Source: Rhizobium etli 8C-3 (GTDB lineage Bacteria; Pseudomonadota; Alphaproteobacteria; Rhizobiales; Rhizobiaceae). Taken from it: DNA of 64,000 bases. Both the position numbers and the translations under genes were made by a program. Below are positions 1-9,065 of the stretch, one piece after another (the first letter of the stretch is position 1; each line of letters starts with the position of its first letter). Below the pieces are notes generated by a model that saw only the letters and a list, made by a program, of their open reading frames with translations, did not search any database and was not told where the DNA came from. The stretch covers positions 499,001-563,000 of the forward strand of contig NZ_CP017241.1 in assembly GCF_001908375.1 (NCBI RefSeq), written 5' to 3'.

Positions 1-766
1 CGCGAATACCGAGGTCCGCTGCAAGCGGCACATGCGTTGCGATATAGCCGAGTGGCAGCATAAGGATGCCGAACAGCGCAAGGCTCGGGATGGTCTGGAT
101 CAGGCTGAGGCCCTGCAGCACGGCAGCACGCAGCTTCGGAACCCAGAAACACAAGATGCCGAGCGGCAGGCCGATGACGATCGCGATCGCAAGCGAACCG
201 AGTGCAAGCAGCGAATGGGCGAGCGCCTCGGACCAGAACTGCGCAGACCGCGTTGAGAACTCCTTCATGATCGACAGGCTGTCGAGCAGGCCGGAAGAAA
301 GGCAACCGGCCAAGAGCGCAGTATAGCCGATTAGCGCGCCGACCCGCATCCACGGCGTGAGGCGGACCTTGACGAGTGCATCCGAAATAATGAGACCGAC
401 GACGGCAAGCAGCACCCAGAAACCGGCTCCCGGCGTCATGCGCGCCGCATTGCTGTTGGGCGGGGTAAACGCTGCGGCGACGAGACCGATCGCCGCCACG
501 AGTGCGGCCAGCCCGAGCGTGGCGATCGCAAGCCGCAACGGGGCGCTTTGTGCAAGGAGTGTGGCAAATGCCGTAGCGACCAGCAGAATGGCGAGAATGA
601 TGATGGAAGGTTGGTCGAGAAGCTGCGTAAGCAGCATCGGCTTGCCGGAGGCAATGCGGTTTGCCTTCACATAGATGAAGGGCAAAAGGGCCGTGGCGAT
701 GATGCCGGCAACCACGAGAACCACGCCAAGCCGATCCAATTTGCGGACCGCTAAGGTTTCTTCCAT
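1..766 (-). CDS. Osmoprotectant ABC transporter permease, YehY-like (partial)
   Basis: Inner-membrane permease subunit of a glycine betaine/choline/proline-type importer. The reading frame starts with ATG at 766 and is still open at the window edge, so only the first 255 residues are visible. The N-terminal half carries several hydrophobic segments not found in minimal ProW-type permeases, which fits the larger YehY type. The binding-protein-dependent transport domain then begins around residues 185-255, with HSLLALGSLAIAIVIGLPLG and the loop-like IQTIPSLALFGILML. It lies 61 bases downstream of the substrate-binding protein gene, on the same strand, with a strong hairpin between them. The ATP-binding subunit is presumably beyond the edge. 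The family call is firm; the substrate is inferred from the partner gene. Confidence 0.85.
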   Translation of the reverse strand, partial: MEETLAVRKLDRLGVVLVVAGIIATALLPFIYVKANRIASGKPMLLTQLLDQPSIIILAILLVATAFATLLAQSAPLRLAIATLGLAALVAAIGLVAAAFTPPNSNAARMTPGAGFWVLLAVVGLIISDALVKVRLTPWMRVGALIGYTALLAGCLSSGLLDSLSIMKEFSTRSAQFWSEALAHSLLALGSLAIAIVIGLPLGILCFWVPKLRAAVLQGLSLIQTIPSLALFGILMLPLGYIATHVPLAADLGIR

Positions 767-790
767 CGATCCATCCTGTCTGGAAAGCAG

Positions 791-820
791 CCGCTCCGCC
801 CTGCGATGAGGGCGAAGCGG
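791..820 (-). terminator. Intercistronic hairpin between binding protein and permease
   Basis: A 12-base-pair stem, CCGCTCCGCCCT against AGGGCGAAGCGG with a six-base loop and one G-U pair in the RNA, lies between the binding-protein stop and the permease start. No T-run follows, so it is more likely an mRNA-stabilising or partial-attenuation hairpin that keeps the binding protein in excess than a full terminator. Confidence 0.55.
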
Positions 821-827
821 GAGAAGA

Positions 828-1736
828 CTACTTCAGAAAGCCCTTTTCCTTCAGATAGGTTTCGGCAACAGACTTTGCCGGCTCGCCCTCGACCTGGATC
901 CTGGCGTTGAGCTTTCTCAGTTCGTCGGCCGTCAGGCTCTTGAAGATCGGAGCGAGGATTTCCTCGATCTTCGGGTTTGCCTTCAGCACGTCCTCGCGGA
1001 TGATCGGGGTCGGCGCATAAACCTGCTGCACGTTCTTGTCGTCTTCAAGGACGGTGAGTTCGGCCGCTTCGATTGCGCCGTCGGTGCCATAGACCATGGC
1101 GGTGTTGACGCCGTTCGTCTGGTCGGCGGCGGCCTTGATCGTGGCTGCGGTATCGCCACCGGAAAGGACGACCATCTGTTCGGGCTTCAGCTGGAAGCCG
1201 TAAGTGCTCTGGAAGGCGGGAAGCGCACCTGCCGAGTTCACGAACTCGGCGGAAGCTGCAAGCTTCGCATCGCCGCCGCCGGCGACCCATTTGCCGAAAT
1301 CGGACATGGTCTTGAGGTTGTTTGGACCTGCGACATCGTTGCGAATGCCGAGCGCCCAGGTGTTGTTGGCAGGCGAGGGGGCCAGCCAGACGATCTTGTT
1401 GGCATCGTAGTCGAGCTTCTTGGCCATTTCATAGCCTTGCTCGAGGTTCTTCCAGGCCGCATCATCGGCCTTGTTGAAGAAGAAGCCGGCATTGCCGGTA
1501 TATTCCGGATAGATGTCGATTTCGCCGGCCGTGATCGCCTTTCGCACGACCGGCGTCGCTCCCAATGCGATGCGGTCCTGCGTCTTGATACCGTTGGCAT
1601 CCAGTGCCAGTGCAATGACGTTGCCGAGCAGCGTGCCTTCTGTATCGATCTTCGACGAGACCACGACGTCGGCAGCATGGGCCGCACCCGCTAAAAAAGC
1701 TGAAAGTGAGACGGCAAGCGCGAGTTTCTTGAGCAT
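828..1736 (-). CDS. Glycine betaine/choline-type periplasmic binding protein (OsmF/YehZ-like)
   Basis: Periplasmic solute receptor of the osmoprotectant importer, 302 residues. A classic Sec signal peptide occupies residues 1-21 (Lys-Lys n-region, hydrophobic core, AHA cleavage motif). The mature protein contains YPEYTG at residues 76-81, a hallmark of the OpuAC/OsmF quaternary-amine binding family, and a conserved NSAG-PAF-TYGF region. It is the promoter-proximal gene, followed by the permease. In related systems it feeds uptake of compatible solutes or of betaine as a nutrient; which ligand applies here cannot be read from the sequence. Confidence 0.88.
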   Translation of the reverse strand: MLKKLALAVSLSAFLAGAAHAADVVVSSKIDTEGTLLGNVIALALDANGIKTQDRIALGATPVVRKAITAGEIDIYPEYTGNAGFFFNKADDAAWKNLEQGYEMAKKLDYDANKIVWLAPSPANNTWALGIRNDVAGPNNLKTMSDFGKWVAGGGDAKLAASAEFVNSAGALPAFQSTYGFQLKPEQMVVLSGGDTAATIKAAADQTNGVNTAMVYGTDGAIEAAELTVLEDDKNVQQVYAPTPIIREDVLKANPKIEEILAPIFKSLTADELRKLNARIQVEGEPAKSVAETYLKEKGFLK

Positions 1737-2101
1737 GGAGTGTCCCCTTGGTTACACCGTTTGACCGTCGCGAGGCCCGGCGGGAACCTTCGCGCATGAA
1801 ATCCGCCGGCCAAAGCGCCTAAGCGATCATGCCGGACATACGAGCATCATGGAAATAGTGTGCGCTCTCGAAAAATCGATGCAACCCCTCTCCAGTATCT
1901 GCAGTCGCGGCGCGATTATGGCCGTGAAAGGATCACCGCGCGCGAAATCGCATTTCCTTTTTGCAAGGCCGCTGCGATTTGTTTTTGTCCCCTTGCGTGT
2001 TTCCGCAATTTTCCGGTGCTTGTCGGCTCTCCTGCCGCGCCCGGATTTGTTCTCGATAAAGACGATAGCCCGGCAATCCCGCAACAGGGATATCTTTTTT
2101 C
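1737..2101. other. Divergent intergenic region
   Basis: A 365-base gap between the divergent osmoprotectant operon and the LysR-like regulator. Short frames here have no recognisable product. It must hold both promoters, but no unambiguous -35/-10 pair or operator stands out by eye. Confidence 0.5.
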
Positions 2102-3361
2102 GTGAACACATCATATCGTCCGGTTTTTCAGTCATTTCCGGAGAATGCCTTGCATCTCGGTGCCATTTTTGTCGCCAGCCACGTTCTCGCCTCGGGTTCG
2201 GTTCGCGAAACGGCGCGGCGCTTCTCGCTCGCGGCCTCTACGGTGTCGGCGGCGGTCACCAATCTTGAGGGCGAGCTTGCCATCAAGCTGACCAAGCGCA
2301 GTTCCGGTGAACTCGTCAAGCTGATTGCCAGCGGCAAGGTTCGTGATGCGCTGCAGCCCATCATGCTCGGCCTCGAGCAGCTTTATGAAGTTGTCGGCGA
2401 CCTCGCCGAAGCCTTCGAAAGTTGGGCATCGCGCATTCCGGTCAAGCTCGTGACGATCGAGCGCTTTCTGGAGGTCGCCGACCAAGGAAGCATCAATCGT
2501 GCCGCTAGGCGCCTTCAGCTTGGCCAGCCGCAACTTTCATTGCAGATCGCCAACCTTGAGAAGTTCGTCGGTCACCAGCTTTTCGAACGTAAGGCCCAGG
2601 GCTCGACGCTGACCGAGAAGGGAAGGCGGGTTCACGGGATCTTTTCGGCTGTGAGCCAAGCCTGGAACGATCTCAAGTCGGCGGCCGACGAACGATACCG
2701 GCGCGCGGCGCGTTCGCTTCGTATCGGGTCGATCATTCCGACGGGTGCGGAAAGCTGGGTCGCGCGCTGCCTGGGCGCTCTGGTGGCCGATTGGAATGCG
2801 GGGCGCAGCAAGAATGCCATCTCGCTGATCTCCATGACCGCCGATGATCTGCGGGAAGCCCTGAAATCTGGCCGCATCGACGTGGCGATCCTGGATTCTG
2901 TATTCGAGCTGGAAAGCTTCGGACATCGCGAGCTCCTACGCACAGATCTGGTCGCAATCGCGCCTCCGGAAAGTACCGGGCTGACCGTCGCAGATCTGGT
3001 GGCCGAGCACCCCATCTGCACGCCGAGCGAGCGAACCGGTCTGGGCGATGCCGCAACTGCATTGAGCCACGAGCCGACTGCAAGCCGCCGCTTCCGCAGC
3101 CAGGATATCATGGCGGCGGATTCACTGCCCGTGATCGTCGATCTCGTTTCGAACCACGGCTATGTCTCGTTCCTAGGACGAGTCAGCGCGCTGCCGATCG
3201 CCGATCGCGTCCGTATCGTCGAACTCGCCGAACACATCCCGATTTCCTATCATGTCGCCTTCAATCATCGAAAAGCATCGGCGGATGCCTGCGCCATGAT
3301 TGCTGCAGCCGTGCAAAAAATCATCTCGGAGCCCGTCGCGAAAACCGCTGCTGTCGCCTAA
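2102..3361 (+). CDS. LysR-like transcriptional regulator with two helix-turn-helix segments
   Basis: Probable DNA-binding regulator, 419 residues, about 110-120 longer than a standard LysR protein. It starts at GTG 2102. Two LysR-type helix-turn-helix stretches are visible: residues about 33-57 (SVRETARRFSLAASTVSAAV) and about 128-152 (SINRAARRLQLGQPQLSLQI), each followed by the NLE recognition tail. A periplasmic-binding-like effector domain follows from about residue 185. The first copy lacks its own effector domain, so the protein reads as a duplication of the DNA-binding unit. It is divergent from the osmoprotectant genes and upstream of cutC; either could be a target, but nothing in the sequence decides. 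Confidence 0.8.
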   Translation: MNTSYRPVFQSFPENALHLGAIFVASHVLASGSVRETARRFSLAASTVSAAVTNLEGELAIKLTKRSSGELVKLIASGKVRDALQPIMLGLEQLYEVVGDLAEAFESWASRIPVKLVTIERFLEVADQGSINRAARRLQLGQPQLSLQIANLEKFVGHQLFERKAQGSTLTEKGRRVHGIFSAVSQAWNDLKSAADERYRRAARSLRIGSIIPTGAESWVARCLGALVADWNAGRSKNAISLISMTADDLREALKSGRIDVAILDSVFELESFGHRELLRTDLVAIAPPESTGLTVADLVAEHPICTPSERTGLGDAATALSHEPTASRRFRSQDIMAADSLPVIVDLVSNHGYVSFLGRVSALPIADRVRIVELAEHIPISYHVAFNHRKASADACAMIAAAVQKIISEPVAKTAAVA

Positions 3362-3393
3362 AGAGGCTGTGGGCGGATGTAGGAGATTGAAAG

Positions 3394-4113
3394 ATGGCGG
3401 CTTTGCTTGAAGTGTGCGTGGACAGCCCGAGAGGCCTTGCTGCCGCAATCGAGGGCGGCGCAGGGCGTATCGAACTTTGCTCGGCGCTCGAACTGGGTGG
3501 CCTGACGCCGGTCGCGGGTCTCATGAAAGCCGCAGCCTCAGCACCGATCCCGGTCTACGCGATGATCCGGCCCCATTCCGGGCCTTTCATCTTCGATGCA
3601 GCCGACGAGGATGCAATGGTGGCCGATATCGATGCCGTCCGCGCTTTCGGCCTCGCCGGCGTCGTCATCGGCGCAAACCGGCCCGACGGGACGCTGGACA
3701 TGCCGCTCATACACCGCTTGAAACAGCATGCTGCCGGTCTAGGCTCTACGCTGCATCGCGCCTTCGACCTCGTACCGGATGTTGATGTTGCGCTGGAGCA
3801 GGCCATTGAGCTTGGCTGCGAGCGCATCCTCACCTCCGGCTGCGCGCCCAAGGCGATGGATGGCCTCGAGACGCTGAAGCGTATCTCGGCAAAGGCCGGC
3901 GGCCGGATTTCGATCATGCCCGGAAGCGGCGTGCGCCACGGCAATGTCGTGCAAATTCTGCAGATCACGGGTGCCCGGGAGGTCCATGGCTCGTGCAGTT
4001 CGCCGGCCAAGATCGATCCGCGCTCGGTCTCTTTCGGTTTCGCGGCACCGGTCTCCAATCAAACCGATGTCGCGGTCGTCCGGCAGATGCGTCAGGCGAT
4101 CGACGCGGCTTAA
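3394..4113 (+). CDS. cutC: Copper homeostasis protein CutC
   Basis: Cytoplasmic TIM-barrel protein of the CutC family, 239 residues, full length. Family signatures are LLEVCVDSPRGLAAAIEGGA and RIELCSALELGGLTP at the N terminus, IRPHSGPF in the first third, and LTSGCAPKA plus IMPGSGVRHGN later. CutC is traditionally linked to copper tolerance, although the direct role is disputed. It begins 32 bases after the LysR-like gene and may share its transcript. Its last four bases overlap the 3' end of the convergent alcohol dehydrogenase gene. Confidence 0.92.
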   Translation: MAALLEVCVDSPRGLAAAIEGGAGRIELCSALELGGLTPVAGLMKAAASAPIPVYAMIRPHSGPFIFDAADEDAMVADIDAVRAFGLAGVVIGANRPDGTLDMPLIHRLKQHAAGLGSTLHRAFDLVPDVDVALEQAIELGCERILTSGCAPKAMDGLETLKRISAKAGGRISIMPGSGVRHGNVVQILQITGAREVHGSCSSPAKIDPRSVSFGFAAPVSNQTDVAVVRQMRQAIDAA

Positions 4114-5129
4114 GCGGCCACTTTGATGACGGCCTTGATCAGGCCGGTCTTTTCATGCGTCCAGCGCGGGAGGTCGCGCGGCGCGTCGGCAAGAGTGGTG
4201 CGGTGCGTGATCAGCTTGTCGACCGGCACCAGACCTCTGGCGATCGAATCGGCGACATGCTCGAAGTCCGCCCGCGTCGCATTGCGGCTGCCGATGACCG
4301 TCATTTCGCGCTTGTGGAATTCCGGGTCGGAAAAGCGGATGTCGTCCTTGACGACGCTGACCAGCACGAGTGCGCCGCCATGCGCCACGAAACCGAATGC
4401 CTTTTCCATTGAAGGACCGTAGCCCGTCGCGTCGAATACGGCATTGAAGCCGTCGCCGTCGGTCTTTGCCATCACGGCTTTAGCGGTTTCGTCATTGGCG
4501 ACAATACCGGAGACGAAGCCGAACCGCTCCGAAGCCATCTGCAAACGTTCGGCACTGGTGTCGAGCAGCGTGACGTCATGTCCGGCAATCCGTGAGAAGA
4601 TTGCAGCGCCAAGCCCGATCGGCCCTGCGCCTATGACAAGCGAGCGCGAGCCGGCGGGCGCCATCGATCGGCGCACGGCATGTGCGCCGATCGCCAGGAA
4701 CTCGACGGTTGCTGCCGCCTCCAGGCTCAAGCCTTTCGCGGCATAGAGATTGCCGGCCGGAACGGCGATTTCCTCGCAGAACGCCCCATCGGTGTGGACG
4801 CCAAGCACCTTGATATTCGTGCAGCAGTTCGGTTTGTCTTGCCGGCAGGCAACGCAGTTGCCGCAGGAAAGGTACGGATTGACGATCACTGGCGTTCCGG
4901 CAGTCATCGTGACACCGTCACCTGCCTCGAGCACGGTCGCCGAGATTTCGTGGCCCATGACCCGCGGATATTCGAGGAAGGGGTGCTTGCCTTCGAAGAT
5001 GTGATAATCCGTGCCGCAAATGCCCACGTGACTGACGGCAAGCCGGACCCAGCCCGGGGCAGGCGTTCCGGGGGAGGGGCGCTCGATCGTTTCGAGCACT
5101 CCGGGATTCTGGCAAAGCACTGCTTTCAT
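4110..5129 (-). CDS. Zinc-dependent medium-chain alcohol dehydrogenase
   Basis: NAD(P)-dependent dehydrogenase of the MDR superfamily, 339 residues. Catalytic zinc ligands are in CGTDYHIFEGKHPF and GHE. The structural-zinc cysteine cluster CGNCVACRQDKPNCC is complete, and the Rossmann loop reads GAGPIGLGA. It resembles polyol or sugar-acid 5-dehydrogenases such as L-idonate/L-galactonate dehydrogenase more than ethanol dehydrogenases, but that is an inference. It is the last gene of the run binding protein, ATPase, permease, dehydrogenase, so it probably oxidises the imported sugar derivative or a downstream intermediate. Confidence 0.82.
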   Translation of the reverse strand: MKAVLCQNPGVLETIERPSPGTPAPGWVRLAVSHVGICGTDYHIFEGKHPFLEYPRVMGHEISATVLEAGDGVTMTAGTPVIVNPYLSCGNCVACRQDKPNCCTNIKVLGVHTDGAFCEEIAVPAGNLYAAKGLSLEAAATVEFLAIGAHAVRRSMAPAGSRSLVIGAGPIGLGAAIFSRIAGHDVTLLDTSAERLQMASERFGFVSGIVANDETAKAVMAKTDGDGFNAVFDATGYGPSMEKAFGFVAHGGALVLVSVVKDDIRFSDPEFHKREMTVIGSRNATRADFEHVADSIARGLVPVDKLITHRTTLADAPRDLPRWTHEKTGLIKAVIKVAA

Positions 5130-5196
5130 GATGTGTCTCGCATTCAGAACATGAAGAAGCCGGCCACGGCACCGGCTTCACGATCTTTTCTTGCTC

Positions 5197-6171
5197 TTAC
5201 TGGCTCCGGCGGCGGCGCAACTGATCGAAATAGACGATCACGATGATCAGCAGACCGGTGATGATGCGCTGCCAGAACGAATTGACGTTCAAGAGGTTTG
5301 CGCCATTGTTGATCGTGGCAAGGATGAAGGCGCCGATCAACGGACCGTGAACCGAGCCGATCGCACCGAAAAGGCTGGTGCCGCCGATGACGGAAGAGGC
5401 GATCGCCTGCAGTTCCCAACCGTCGGCCTGAGTCGCGTTGCCGATCGCGATGCGCGAGGCGAGCAGCACGCCGACAAAGGCGGCGAAGGTCGCCGAGAGA
5501 ATGTAGGCGAGATAGATCATGCCGTCGACGCGCACGCCGGAAAGGCGGGCAGCTTCGCGGTTGGAGCCGACGGCGAAGAGATAGCGGCCCCATCGGCTCA
5601 GATGCAGAAAGATGAAGGACGGAACCGCAACGAGTATGACCATCCAAAAGAGGCTCGGCACGCCGAGAAAGTCGGCGCGGGCGAAATTCGTGAAGGGCTC
5701 GTTGACGATATTGATGGTCGATCCGTTGGTGATGAGCAGCCCGATACCGCGCAGCGACGTCAGCGTCGCCAAGGTGATGATGAACGGCGGCAGACCCATC
5801 TTGACGATGCCAAAGCCGTGAAAGGCCCCAATTCCGACCCCGATCAGCAGCGTGATGAGGACGGATGCCCACACCGGCACCCCCGCCTGCAGAAGCCACG
5901 CGAGGATGACGCCGGCAAAGCCGACGATGGCTCCGACCGATAGATCGATGCCGGCAGTAATGATAACGAAGGTCTGGCCGAGCGCCAGGATTGCCGTCAT
6001 CGCACCCTGCCGCAGCAGGTTGGAGATGTTGAGCGGCGTCCAGAAGCTGACGGTGACGATGCCAAGGAGGATCCAGAGGAAGAGAAGCAGCCCGATCAGG
6101 GTCAGGCTGAAAAGGATGTTCACTTTTCGGCGCGGCGGCGGGGCGACGATTTCCGTGGGGGTTACAGTCAT
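5197..6171 (-). CDS. Ribose-type sugar ABC transporter permease
   Basis: Inner-membrane permease of the RbsC/AraH family, 324 residues with about eight to ten hydrophobic segments. Signatures are LGQTFVIITAGIDLSVGAIVG in the first third, GFGIVKMGLPPFIITLATL, and AVGSNREAARLSGV in the cytoplasmic loop. Its start follows a clear AGAGGGAGAG ribosome-binding stretch. It lies 29 bases downstream of the ATPase gene and completes the importer with the binding protein at 7870. Confidence 0.93.
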   Translation of the reverse strand: MTVTPTEIVAPPPRRKVNILFSLTLIGLLLFLWILLGIVTVSFWTPLNISNLLRQGAMTAILALGQTFVIITAGIDLSVGAIVGFAGVILAWLLQAGVPVWASVLITLLIGVGIGAFHGFGIVKMGLPPFIITLATLTSLRGIGLLITNGSTINIVNEPFTNFARADFLGVPSLFWMVILVAVPSFIFLHLSRWGRYLFAVGSNREAARLSGVRVDGMIYLAYILSATFAAFVGVLLASRIAIGNATQADGWELQAIASSVIGGTSLFGAIGSVHGPLIGAFILATINNGANLLNVNSFWQRIITGLLIIVIVYFDQLRRRRSQ

Positions 6172-6200
6172 GGTTTTCTCTCTCCCTCTTGTTCTTTTAC

Positions 6201-7751
6201 TCAGACGCCGATCGCTTCGCCGAGCACTTCTTCGTGGGTTGCGGCGTGGTAGTCGTGGCTTGCGACCAACTGGCCCCGGCGGAACACGTGCAGCCGGTCA
6301 GCAAGCTCGTAGACTTCCGGCAGGTAGGACGAGATCAGGATGATGCCTGCGCCGTCCTTCAAGAGCTTGGCAAACAGCCGGTAGATTTCCGCCTTTGTGC
6401 CGACATCGACGCCAACCGTAGGCTCGTCGAAGATGAACAGGCGCGCGCCGTGGCTGAGCCACTTGCCGATGACGACCTTTTGCTGATTGCCGCCGGACAT
6501 GCTGGACGCGAGCACACGGCGGCTCGGGGTCTTGATCGAAAGATTGCGAATCTGCCGGTCGGCGTTTTGCGATTCCTCGCTGTGGCTGATGACCGGGCCC
6601 TTGCTCAGCCTTTTGAAGACCGGCAAGTTGATGTTGAGACTGATGGACAGGTTGAGGCAGAGCCCCTGATCGCGGCGGCTCTCGGGTGCAAGCGCGATCC
6701 CGAGTTCCATCGCCGTGCGTTCGTTCTTGATATCGACCTGCTTGCCCATCCAGCGGACCTCGCCTGCCGTGGTCTTTTCGCGGCCGTAGAGGCCGAGTGC
6801 GAATTCGCTACGTCCCGCCCCGATCAGGCCGTAAAGCCCGACGATCTGACCGGCCTTCACGGACAGCGATACGTCCTCGAAACCGGGCCCGGAAAGCCCA
6901 CGTACATCGAGGATGGTGTCGCCGATCGGTATTTCTTCCTTGTGATAGATTTGTTCGATGGAGCGGTTGATCATCAGTGCGATCAGCTCCGCCTCGTTGG
7001 TCTCGCCGATCGTGCGCGTGCCGACATGCGTGCCGTCGCGAAGCACCGAGACGCGATCGGCCAGCTCGAAGACTTCTTCCATGCGGTGGCTGATGTAGAC
7101 GATCGTCACGCCTTCGCCCTGCAGGCGACGGATGAGCTTGAAGAGTTGTGCAGATTCCTGTCGGGTAAGATAAGCCGTAGGCTCGTCGAAGATGAGGAAC
7201 TGCGTGCCGCGCATGGCTGCGCGTGCCGTTGCAACGAGCTGCTGCTGGCCGATGGTGAGCGCACTCAGGAGGACATTTGCGGGCAGGCCGAAGCCGAGAT
7301 CGTCGAGGACGGCCTGTGCCATCTTGACCATCTGCTTCTTTCGCATGAGGCCGTACTGGTTGACTTCGTCGCCGAGAAAGAGATTTGCTGCAACCGTCAG
7401 GTGCGGACAGAGCACCACCTCCTGGTGCACGGCGTTGATGCCGCGCGCAATCGCCTCGTTCGGCGTTGCGAGTGCAACGGGATGGCCGCACCAGAAGATT
7501 TCCCCCGCGGTTCGGCTGATCACACCGGTCAGAAGCTTGATGAGGGTCGATTTGCCCGCACCGTTTTCGCCGACTATCGCGTGAATTTCGCCAGCCAGGA
7601 ACGTCATCGTGGCGGGTTTCAGCGCTTGGACATAGCCATAATTCTTCTGTAATGCCCTGAGCTCGAGGATCGGTGAGCCCGCAGGAATGCGGGTTGCCTC
7701 TTTCAGTGTCGCGCTGTCGTCGTGGCGATGACTGACCTCTTCCAGGCTCAT
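6201..7751 (-). CDS. Ribose-type sugar ABC transporter ATP-binding protein (double cassette)
   Basis: Energy-coupling subunit of the RbsA/MglA family, 516 residues from the preferred ATG at 7751, which has GGAGG eight bases upstream. A longer start at 7784 is less likely. The first ATP cassette has Walker A GENGAGKST and FDEPTAYLT. The second has a Walker-A-like GLIGAGRSE, signature SGGNQQKV and Walker B FDEPTVGVD. The degenerate second P-loop is normal for this family. It sits between the binding-protein and permease genes of the same operon. Confidence 0.93.
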   Translation of the reverse strand: MSLEEVSHRHDDSATLKEATRIPAGSPILELRALQKNYGYVQALKPATMTFLAGEIHAIVGENGAGKSTLIKLLTGVISRTAGEIFWCGHPVALATPNEAIARGINAVHQEVVLCPHLTVAANLFLGDEVNQYGLMRKKQMVKMAQAVLDDLGFGLPANVLLSALTIGQQQLVATARAAMRGTQFLIFDEPTAYLTRQESAQLFKLIRRLQGEGVTIVYISHRMEEVFELADRVSVLRDGTHVGTRTIGETNEAELIALMINRSIEQIYHKEEIPIGDTILDVRGLSGPGFEDVSLSVKAGQIVGLYGLIGAGRSEFALGLYGREKTTAGEVRWMGKQVDIKNERTAMELGIALAPESRRDQGLCLNLSISLNINLPVFKRLSKGPVISHSEESQNADRQIRNLSIKTPSRRVLASSMSGGNQQKVVIGKWLSHGARLFIFDEPTVGVDVGTKAEIYRLFAKLLKDGAGIILISSYLPEVYELADRLHVFRRGQLVASHDYHAATHEEVLGEAIGV

Positions 7752-7830
7752 GGACGTTTCCTCCTCACGAATTGTTGTCCTCACCAGCGATCCGCGCTCT
7801 TTAAGAAAACGATAACACAGGTGAAGAAGT

Positions 7831-7858
7831 GGCTGCGCGGGATTTCTCGCGCGCAGCC
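7831..7858 (-). terminator. Hairpin between sugar-binding protein and ATPase genes
   Basis: A perfect nine-base-pair stem, GGCTGCGCG and CGCGCAGCC around a ten-base loop, directly follows the binding-protein stop. No T-run follows in the direction of transcription. It probably protects the upstream message or gives partial termination so that the receptor is made in excess over the membrane subunits. Confidence 0.6.
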
Positions 7859-7869
7859 ATGGATTGTGC

Positions 7870-8856
7870 TTACTTGATCTTCGGGTTGAGCAGAGCGTCG
7901 ATCTTCGGATCGCTCATATTCGCCTTGGTGACGAGGTTGGCGCCGGTGTCGACATTTTCCTCGACCTTTTCGCCCTTCGAAACCGCAAGCGCAGTCTTTA
8001 TGCCGTCATAGCCCATCCGGTAGGGGTCCTGCACGACTAGTGCGGCAAGCGAACCTTCCTTCAGGAAGCCGACAGTTTTCTCGTCGCTGTCGAAGCCGAC
8101 GACCTTGATCTTGTCGCCGAGCTTGTTTTCAGCAATCGCCTGGCCAACGCCCTGCGCCATGATCAGGTTGGAGGCAAAGACCCCGACGAGGTTCGGGTTG
8201 GCGGTGATGAGGTCGGTCATCATGTTGAGACCAGTCGTTGCCTGGCCGTCACCGTATTTGTCGGCAATGACCTTCAGGCCGGGATACTTGGTCTTCACCT
8301 GATCCAGGAAGCCTTCACGGCGCTGCTCGAGCGAGCCGACGCCCGGAAGATTGGTAAGAATCACCACATCACCTTCTTCCTTGCCCGTCATTTCCTTGAT
8401 GGCTGCAGCCAGACCATCAGCTGCGATACGGCCGCCTTGAACGTTGTCCGTCGTCAGGAACGACTTGAATGCCTTGGAATCGGCGGCAGAGTCGATACCG
8501 ATGATCGGAACCGACTTGGCGGCTTCGTCGATTGGCTTGCCGAGCGCCTTGAACTCGGTCGGCGAAATGACGACGGCGGCTGGTTTGCCGGCGACGGCAT
8601 TTTCGAGAATGCTGATCTGGCCATTGATGTCGGATTCGGCCTGCGCGCCGAGTTCCGGGACGTTGACGCCGAGATCCTGGCCGGCCTTGCGGGCACCAGC
8701 GAGCACGATCTGCCAGTAGAAGGACGTCGTATCCTTGACGATGATCGGGATCGTCACGTCGGCTGCGAAGGATGGGACCGGCATTGCAGTTGCGATGACG
8801 GCAGCGCCCGCGAGAGCCGTGAAGGCTCGACGAGACAGAATGGATTTCATGCGCAT
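7870..8856 (-). CDS. Ribose-type periplasmic sugar-binding protein
   Basis: Periplasmic receptor of the type I (RbsB-like) family, 328 residues from ATG 8856, which has GAGGAG seven bases upstream. The open frame runs further to 8973, but that extension covers the promoter and operator and has no coding character. The signal peptide is at residues 1-31 with an Arg-Arg pair (SRRAFTALAGAA) before the hydrophobic core. Mature features include NAVAGKPAAVVISPTE, IIGIDSAADS and VGVFASNLIMAQGV. First gene of the four-gene uptake operon; the ligand is probably an aldose or sugar acid handled by the neighbouring enzymes. Confidence 0.92.
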   Translation of the reverse strand: MRMKSILSRRAFTALAGAAVIATAMPVPSFAADVTIPIIVKDTTSFYWQIVLAGARKAGQDLGVNVPELGAQAESDINGQISILENAVAGKPAAVVISPTEFKALGKPIDEAAKSVPIIGIDSAADSKAFKSFLTTDNVQGGRIAADGLAAAIKEMTGKEEGDVVILTNLPGVGSLEQRREGFLDQVKTKYPGLKVIADKYGDGQATTGLNMMTDLITANPNLVGVFASNLIMAQGVGQAIAENKLGDKIKVVGFDSDEKTVGFLKEGSLAALVVQDPYRMGYDGIKTALAVSKGEKVEENVDTGANLVTKANMSDPKIDALLNPKIK

Positions 8857-8920
8857 GTGGGTTCTCCTCTCAGGTTGCGTTCTCCTCCAAGAAACCAGAC
8901 CGCTGAACGCAGGCGGACGA

Positions 8921-8938
8921 TTTTTTATCGATAAAAAA
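8921..8938. promoter_or_regulatory. 18-bp palindromic operator in the sugar-importer promoter
   Basis: TTTTTTATCGATAAAAAA is a perfect inverted repeat just downstream of the predicted -10 hexamer of the importer promoter, where a bound repressor would block transcription. The site at 12131-12148 in the UxaA-type operon promoter matches it at 15 of 18 positions. The likely ligand is the divergent GntR-type regulator at 12306; that assignment is inferred. Confidence 0.72.
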
Positions 8939-8951
8939 CAGTTACGCAAGG

Positions 8952-8980
8952 AAGCTAGCTGAGGCCGTAGCAAATTGCAA
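8952..8980 (-). promoter_or_regulatory. Predicted sigma-70 promoter of the sugar-importer operon
   Basis: Reading the minus strand, TTGCAA (8980-8975) and TAGCTT (8957-8952) are separated by exactly 17 bases. The palindromic operator follows within about 15 bases, in the region of the expected transcription start. Confidence 0.5.
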
Positions 8981-9065
8981 GTGGTTAGAGGCCGGCTGCG
9001 GCTGTTTCGACTATACTCTCAAGCTCCTGTTTTTAAATAAATTAAACTGCATTCTAAAAGAAATC

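Noticed and set aside
6189..7652. 487-codon plus-strand open frame
   Set aside because: It lies opposite the double ABC ATPase, whose motifs are unmistakable.
8857..8973. N-terminal extension of the sugar-binding protein
   Set aside because: It would translate through the operator and part of the promoter; the signal peptide and ribosome-binding site place the start at 8856.
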